Of a stretch of DNA of 64,000 nt, positions 58,022 through 64,000 are shown one piece after another (position 1 is the stretch's first letter; every line of letters starts with the position of its first letter). The stretch lies in NCBI GenBank assembly GCA_963921195.1, contig OY992536.1, positions 183,838,995 to 183,902,994 on the forward strand. The letters run 5' to 3'. The stretch is from Pegoplata infirma (taxonomy: Eukaryota; Arthropoda; Insecta; Diptera; Anthomyiidae). The notes below the pieces were generated by a model. It saw only the letters and a program-made list of their open reading frames with translations. It had not been told where the DNA came from and did not search any database. Both the position numbers and the translations under genes were made by a program.

Positions 58022-59220
58022 TATTTAAATCAGGCGCGAATTTTGGAGGAACTTTTTTTAATCAAAAGTATATTTCACGAGGGAATCCTGACAGACCGAT
58101 TTACTTCATAAATAACACCGTTTATAGTCAAATAATAAATGTGACTGTCATAGCCAGTCACAAATGTGAATAGACACGTAAACTTCTATATAAAAATTTA
58201 TAATTTTCTAAACAAAAATTTATACTAAAACTCCAATATTTTGAAGAAAATAATAGTTTTTTATCAATGTTCCCTTCACAAAATTTCTCAGATGTTGATA
58301 CATTTTTACTTCGGAAAACTCTTAGATTTTAAAATATCTTTCATATAGAAAAATAACCCATTTCTGAGATATTTTCATTTTTAAAAATGTTCAGATTCTA
58401 AACTTTGATAAAAAAATTTAAATTCTTAGATCATATTTTCTGTTGAAAAACTCTCAGATTCAACATTTTCTTAAAGAAAATGTCTCAGATTTCTAAACTT
58501 TTTTCTATAGAAATAATCTGAGATTCTGAGATAATATTTTTACAAAAAAAATCTGAATTCTGATTCTCATATTTTAAATTAATTTTCCGATTCCAAGAAC
58601 TATTTCGTATACAAACATTTTCAGATCCTGAAACACATTTTGTAAAAGAAAATGATCAGATACCAAGAAATTATCATTTATCATTTAACGAAGAAATTTT
58701 GATACACTTATCTAAAAATTAAATCTTAAATTTCATAGAATTTTTTAATAGAAAAATTTTACGGTTTTAATGCCATCTAATGTTTTTTAAGACAATTTCT
58801 AAGATTCTTAAACATTTGTTTAAAAAATAATTATTATTATTAGAAAAATTTACATATTTAGAGACACAATTCCTGTAGAAAATTTCCCAGGATTTTCCAA
58901 CAGAAAAACTTTCATCAAAAAAATCTCCAACAGAAAAAATTTCAATCTAAAATATTTTTTATACAAAAAAAAAAATCTCTCAAAAAAAAAAAAATAATTT
59001 TGATAAAATTTTCATACAGAAAAATTAGCTGATTTAAAAGATATCTTAAAGAGAAAAAAATATATGTCTGTAGAAATCTTTCCGATTCTAAGATTTTTAT
59101 TTTTTGTAAGTTCATAGCCGATTCTGCAACATTTGTTCTAAGGAAAAATTCTCAGTTGCTGAGGAATTTTTCCTAAAGAAAAGTTATAAGATATTTTTCT
59201 TAAAATCTAAGATAATTATC
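58022..59220. repeat. Unique stretch, then a long TCTCAGATT word array
   Basis: 58022-58255 has no recognised feature (it includes a TGACTGTCATAGCCAGTCAC palindrome near 58142). From about 58260, words such as AAATTTCTCAGATGTTGAT, AGATTCTGAGATAATATTTT and TTTTCTATAGAAATAATCTG iterate for almost 1 kb. This is the longest of the TCTGAGA arrays in the window. Confidence 0.6.
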
Positions 59221-59790
59221 CAATCAAAAAATTATGTTAGTAAAATCAACTGAAAATGTCAGTTAAAATAACTACTTTGTAAGTTGTTTTGGGGTCAACT
59301 ACTTTTTCAGTTAAATCAACTAACAATGTTAGTGATTTTAACTGACAAAAAACAACTGACTTATGTAGTAAAAACTACTTACATTTGTAGTCAAAACAAC
59401 TAAAATGTAGTAAAAATAAATAATCAATACATAATTTTTTTTTTTTTTTTTAAAAAAATTAAAAAAAAAAAAAATTGAAGACCAAATTTTTTCCATTTTT
59501 TTTTTTTAAAGTTGTGAAAAATAAAAAAAAACGAAAATTTATTTTTATTTTTTGGAAAAAAAACTTTAATTTTTCCGAGACAAAAAAATGAAATTAACTA
59601 CTTTAAATAACTGTTACTACATCACAGTACTTCTTTGTTAGTTGTTCAAAAAAACGACTTAAAATAACTAACAGAAATAGTTGTTTGATATTTTTCATAC
59701 AAAAACAACTGACTTTGTAGTTGAAAACAACTAACTACTGTAAAATATACAAATAACTAACATGTAGTAACTTACATAATTTTCTGAGTG
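59221..59790. mobile_element. Inverted copy of the GTTAGTTGTTTT-word element
   Basis: 570 bp, in opposite orientation to 53501-54752 and without its nested insertion. It starts CAATCAAAAAATTATGTTAG and ends TTACATAATTTTCTGAGTG. GGGGTCAACTACTTTTTCAG and TGACTTATGTAGTAAAAACT match the other copy. The flanking TA is not preserved. Confidence 0.78.
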
Positions 59791-59984
59791 CAAAACATTT
59801 TTTAAAAATAAACTCTGGAATCCTGAGACATTTTTCTATAAAAATATAACACTTTTTCCTAAAGAAAGTTATTCGGTTAGAAAATGTCCACGACTTTTTT
59901 TTTAAGTTTTTCAATTGAATTTTCTTTAATTGCGAAACATTTTATCCCAAGGATGTAAAAAAATTTTTTAGAATGGAGGCCTTT

Positions 59985-60080
59985 CTTTTTCCTTTCTTTC
60001 CTCTTTCTTTTCCTTTCTTTCCCATTTTTTCTTTTCTTTTCTTTTTTTCCTTTCCTTTTTTTCTTTTCCTTATCCTTTCT
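59985..60080. repeat. TTTCC/TTTCTTTT pyrimidine microsatellite
   Basis: About 95 bp of C/T-only sequence precedes a Helitron-like copy. Its complement accounts for a spurious lysine/arginine-rich frame on the minus strand. Confidence 0.85.
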
Positions 60081-60084
60081 CTTT

Positions 60085-60545
60085 TTTATACCCTCCACTC
60101 TAGTGATAGAGGGTATATATAAGTTTGTCATTCCGTTTGTAACACATCGAAATATTGGTCTAGGACCCCATAAAATATATACATATATTCATGATCCTTG
60201 ATCGATTTTAAGTCGATCTAGCGATGTCCGTCCGTCCGTCCGTCCGTCTGTCTGTCTGTCCGTAGAAAACACGCTAACTTTTGAAAGACTTTACGGATGC
60301 TCCTGATGTTTGACATATATGTTGGCCATTTACCGGGTCAGGTTGGTATTGCAATCCAGCGAAATCGGTCCAGTGGTTCAAAAGTTATGAGCAAAAGTGT
60401 AAATTTCGGCAAGGGTATTTTGCGAATTTGGCATATATATTTGTCGTTCCCAAAATCTGTTTGGTTTTGAATTTCAGCAAAATCGGTTCAGTGGTTCAAA
60501 AGTTATAAGCAAGGCTCTGAATTTCGGATTTGTTTCACCTTAAAC
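60085..60545 (+). mobile_element. Helitron-like (mini-me-type) copy, well preserved 5-prime part
   Basis: It starts TATACCCTCCACTCTAGTGA, then AAGTTTGTCATTCCGTTTGT, CATATATTCATGATCCTTGA, a (GTCC)n/(GTCT)n run at about 60226-60262, and two GGTTCAAAAGTTATGAGCAA-type blocks. It is the plus-strand counterpart of the minus-strand copy at 38755-39560. There are no coding regions. Confidence 0.82.
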
Positions 60546-60657
60546 TGTTGAAAACTCGTTAAACAAGTTTTATAAGCATGGTGAAATAGAACTTGTTGTT
60601 GTTTGTTGTTGTTTTTTTCCTGCCGTGGGGTGCAGTTTAGTTGTTAGACAACTAAAT

Positions 60658-61244
60658 TAGAGATGGGCGCGTGAGTGATTTTTGACTCACACTCACTTAC
60701 GCTCACGACGGGAATTTTTGAATCACGCACACTCACTCACAAGCATAATTTTTCCACTCACACTCACTCACAATCACGTGAGTAAATTTTATGCAACTCA
60801 CACTCACGTGCACTCACGCAAGCTTCACTCACACTCACGTTGACTCACACTCACGAAACTCTAATTTATACAACAGAAAATTTCAAAAGCTAAAATTTCA
60901 AAAATCTTTAAAAATTTTCAACAAAATTTAAATTTCAGCGAAAGTTAAAATTTTTTTTTTGTTTTTTTTAAAACGAGATCTTAATTTTACAATTTTTTTG
61001 TTGCTTTTTTGGTACGAAAGGAAATGTGAAGAGAAAATAAATCACGCAAACTCACGCAAAAAAATTGACTCACGCACACTCACTCACGCAAAAATCTTAC
61101 TCACGCACACTCACTCACGCATTTTTTTTCTCCACTCACACTCACTCACAATCACGTGAGTAAAATGGAATTCAGTCACACTCACGCGTGATCACGCGTG
61201 AATCACGTGAATCACGCTCTAATCTGCTCATGTGCCCATCTCTA
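60658..61244. mobile_element. hAT-like element with ACTCACACTCACG words
   Basis: The left end is TAGAGATGGGCGCGTGAGTG and the right end the complement of TAGAGATGGGCACATGAGC. An exact 8-bp duplication AACTAAAT flanks it (60650-60657 and 61245-61252). Both flanks of an AT-rich core iterate CACTCACACTCACG and TCACGTGAGTAAA words (60685-60860 and 61042-61215). There is no transposase. Confidence 0.9.
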
Positions 61245-61252
61245 AACTAAAT

Positions 61253-61489
61253 ATTTGTTATTGTTTTGTTATTGTAAGTGTAACTGTATGTAACGGTGTA
61301 TAGTAAGTATTTTTGGAAAAAAATCAAATAAAGTATGGGTATGATTGAATTTTTTAAAGAAGAGTTAAAATAAAGAAGAGGTAAAATAAAAAGAGGGAAA
61401 TTTGTGAAATAGTTTTTTTTTTTTTGTATTACATATATGTATGTAGGTATTAAACAACAAAAATATTTTACAAAGTAATTTTGTTACTC
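61253..61489. other. Intergenic AT-rich sequence, nothing recognised
   Basis: It contains TTGTTATTGTTTTG-like and AAAGAAGAGTTAAAATAAA-like low-complexity text only. Confidence 0.4.
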
Positions 61490-61742
61490 AAAGAAATTGT
61501 ACACTAAAAAAATATTTACACTCAAAAAAAATGTTACACTCAAAAAAAAATGTACACATTAATTTTTTTTAATGAAATATCACACTCAAAAAAATGTTGA
61601 CAGTCAAAAAAATTTTACACTCAAAAAAATTTGATTGATTAAAAAAAGTTTTACTCAAAATAATATATTTATTATAAAAAATTTGTAATGCAATTTTTTT
61701 ACATTTTTTTTAGAAAATTACTATCAGATAACATTGTGGAGG
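61490..61742 (+). mobile_element. Helitron-like 3-prime half, split by the following element
   Basis: Iterated TACACTCAAAAAAAATG words, then TTACTATCAGATAACATTGT and GGAGGGTATTCAT. The copy resumes after 63430 with GTATTCATAGA, the hairpin TTCGAC-CAA-GTCGAA (63442-63456) and TTTCTACTTGTTTTC. The join across the 61751-63430 insertion is exact once its 8-bp duplication is removed. Confidence 0.75.
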
Positions 61743-61750
61743 GTATTCAT

Positions 61751-63430
61751 TAGGGCGGAGTGATTTTTTTTCGACAAAATCGTCTAGCATATTCGCATTC
61801 TGCATAAAATTCTAAGAAAAAATGGTGAACAAACCATGTCTCAAAAATCAGTTTTGACCCCCCCAATTATCAAAAATAGTTGTGCACGATATACGACTTT
61901 TTTAGCTGGGCTTATTATTTGGAATATGTTGTTTTACTAATAAATTTTGCTTTTATTTTGTATTAAGAGGTGTACCTGGTATTTTTGGGTACGGGGAATC
62001 CACATTTGATATTTTTTTTGCTCTAAAACGCCGCTAGAGGGCGCTCTAAAACAAAAGTCTGGACTTGGGTCTTCAAATTTTTTTTTTTATTATGTAGCCA
62101 GATACTCTAAGGAGCCATTTAGACATTCCCATTAACAGTTTAATTAAATTCCAAAAACTCGCGATTTTATTCGCGATTTTAATTTTTTTAAAATCCACAA
62201 AACAATAAAAAGTGGTAAACTACACCATTCTTTTTTTTGCCACAATTTTTTAAAACTTTTTCGTTTAAAGTAGAGGATTTTAGCTTTCAATTTCAATTTT
62301 GATTATCAAAATCCGATGTTTACTTAAGGAGTTATAGATCTTCAAAGTACATCGATAAACGATTTATAAATCCTAAAATCATTTATTAACAAAATTTAAA
62401 AAAAAAAAAAAAAAAATCTTTTTATATGGGCATAATTTTAAAAAAAAAATATTAAAAATAGAAGACTTTTGTGTCCTACTAAAATGATGACTGCGTTTTT
62501 TTTTTAAATGTCATACTTTCATAATATGTTAATTAAAAAAAATCAAAAGAGGTGAAAGTTGACGAAAATGCACTAAAAAAATGCATTTGCATTTAAAATG
62601 CATTTTTTTAAAAACACAATTTGTTTTTAACTTTCAAATTTAATGTAGAGGACTTAAGCTTTTAATTTTAATTTTGATTTTAAAAATCTGATATTTACTT
62701 AAGAAGTTATCGCTCATCAAACTACACTACTTTTTCATATTTTGTGATTTAAAAAAAATGAAAATCGCGAATAAAATCGCGAGATTTTGGAATTTAATAA
62801 AACTGTAAATGGGAATGTCTAAATGGCTCCATAGCGTATCTATGTCATAGAAAAGATTAGAAGGTACGCAGTGTTGTATTTGATGTATTTTCCAATATGG
62901 TGGCAAAATGCTTGTTCTTCCTCATCTCACACGTATTTAATATCAAATTAGATTCTTTGTTTATAAAAAAAATGGAATTTATCTTTCATTTATTATTTAT
63001 TTTGCTTTATTCAACGTTTTTTTAAAGATAATACGCACTATTAATAGTTTTAAACCTTTTGTTTTTTCTTTTGTTGTTTTCTTTGTTGTTGTTGTCCTTT
63101 ATGTTGCATTGTTTTTATTAAACGTCAAAAGTTACATAATGTGCTGTCACTAATACTTATTCAAGCGAAATACGACTCTGTTACACATCTATTTTTTTCT
63201 ATGATCTATGTATACAATCTAAAGATCCCAGGTCAAAAAATAGCCTTTTTCTCGTGCTGATTAATGGAAAAGGCGTATATCGTACAAAACTATTTTCGCA
63301 AATTGGGGGGGTCAAAACTGATTTTTGAGACATGGTTTGTTCGGCATTTTTTCTTAGAATTTTATGCAGAATCCAAATTTCCTAGACGATTTTGTCAAAA
63401 ATTTTGCTCCGAACAAATCACTCCGCTCTA
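61751..63430. mobile_element. TAGGGCGGAGTG-ended element with 8-bp duplication and nested palindrome
   Basis: The left end is TAGGGCGGAGTGATTT and the right end the complement of TAGAGCGGAGTGATTT. An exact duplication GTATTCAT flanks it (61743-61750 and 63431-63438). The inverted repeats reach about 125 bp (AAACCATGTCTCAAAAATCA). A second inverted pair lies inside (about 62090-62840): AGCCATTTAGACATTCCCAT and ACTCGCGATTTTATTCGCGA are mirrored at 62760-62830. There is no transposase. Confidence 0.85.
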
Positions 63431-63480
63431 GTATTCATAGATTCGACCAAGTCGAATTTAATTTTTCTACTTGTTTTCTT

Positions 63481-64000
63481 TTAAAATCGTTTTGGGGGGG
63501 GGGGGAGAAATCCCATAAAATAAAAATTTTCCAGGACACTTTAGAAAATCAAAAGTTGAAAAAAAGTGCTCTAGTGTACCATATATTCCGTTGTTAAACA
63601 AAGTTATGATACTAAACGAAGAAATAGAGAAAAACTATATGTAGTTTCGTACTCTATGGAATTCAGCTAACCCGAATTTTAATATGAGAGCCTCTGTATA
63701 TATTTTTTTTCACTATTGTAGCACTGTGTAATGGGTGGAGTGTACTACCACCTTATTTTTAGTTTAACCAACCCTTCAAGTAACAAATGCAGGTTATTAA
63801 CTTTATAACTATTACGAGTTTGCTAACAAAATGTTATTGTTAAATTATTTTGTCTAGTAGTTTTTTTTCTAGTTTAGTTCCACATTTACAAATAGTAGAA
63901 TTTAAATACGACATATGTTTTATCCTTTAGGGACTACTTTTGTTTTAAGGGAGTACAAGGTGTTTTTGTTTACCAAAAATAACATAAAAACAAAAAAAAA
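63481..64000. other. Intergenic end of window, no gene recognised
   Basis: It includes a G12 run (63494-63505) and otherwise AT-rich unique sequence. A short frame spanning the end of the previous element and this region is not supported. Confidence 0.4.

Noticed and set aside
59877..60131. Lysine/arginine-rich minus-strand protein
   Set aside because: The composition comes entirely from the TTTCC/CTTTT microsatellite at 59985-60080.
1..64000. LTR retrotransposon or endogenous virus
   Set aside because: No direct long terminal repeats, gag/pro/int motifs or primer-binding site were seen; the RT remnants are non-LTR type.

Overview
The window is AT-rich nuclear DNA of a higher fly. I infer a calyptrate or related brachyceran. 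The grounds are a RalGAP-alpha protein collinear with Drosophila CG5521 and human RALGAPA1, fly-type short introns beside transposon-filled long ones, and many dipteran mini-me/DINE-1-like (Helitron-type) repeats with a (TA)n tract, (GTCY)n runs and a TTCGGC-loop-GCCGAA terminal hairpin. There is no bacterial-style gene organisation, CRISPR array or rRNA.

One gene dominates: the plus-strand catalytic alpha subunit of the Ral GTPase-activating complex. Coding exons are at 13358-13468, 27642-27813, 33113-38386 (most of the protein), 38467-38657 and 41696-41925 (stop). The introns are 14,173, 5,299, 80 and 3,038 bp. All phases agree, giving 1,991 codons plus a stop. The exon with the true start codon is not recognised and probably lies left of the window. 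Two small exon-like segments stand out. One is an 18-nt phase-compatible cassette, or alternative first exon, at 26348-26365. The other is an unassigned 49-nt exon-like segment at 53439-53487 that may belong to a downstream gene.

Region by region: 1-9985 holds a higher-order satellite of about 170-bp monomers and a near-identical 1.05-kb inverted repeat. 9990-13357 holds dispersed repeats and two or three small DNA transposons. 13469-27641 is an intron with a partly coding 2.5-kb transposon (13958-16421) and a nest of elements (20248-25690). 27814-33112 is an intron with an antisense RNase-H LINE, a tRNA-derived SINE and word repeats. 33113-41925 is the body of the gene. 42-64 kb is largely intergenic and almost wholly made of foldback elements, MITEs and Helitron-like copies.

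The most notable feature is not a gene. Three structural groups of nonautonomous DNA transposons recur: hAT-like (8-bp duplications), TA-flanked with CACTCAAAA-like ends, and TAG-ended with 8- or 9-bp duplications. In the first two groups the ends are conserved in type, but the interior is built by iterating a short self-complementary word that differs from element to element. Many insertion sites, duplications and nesting orders can be read directly. All family names are from memory and inspection; no search was run.
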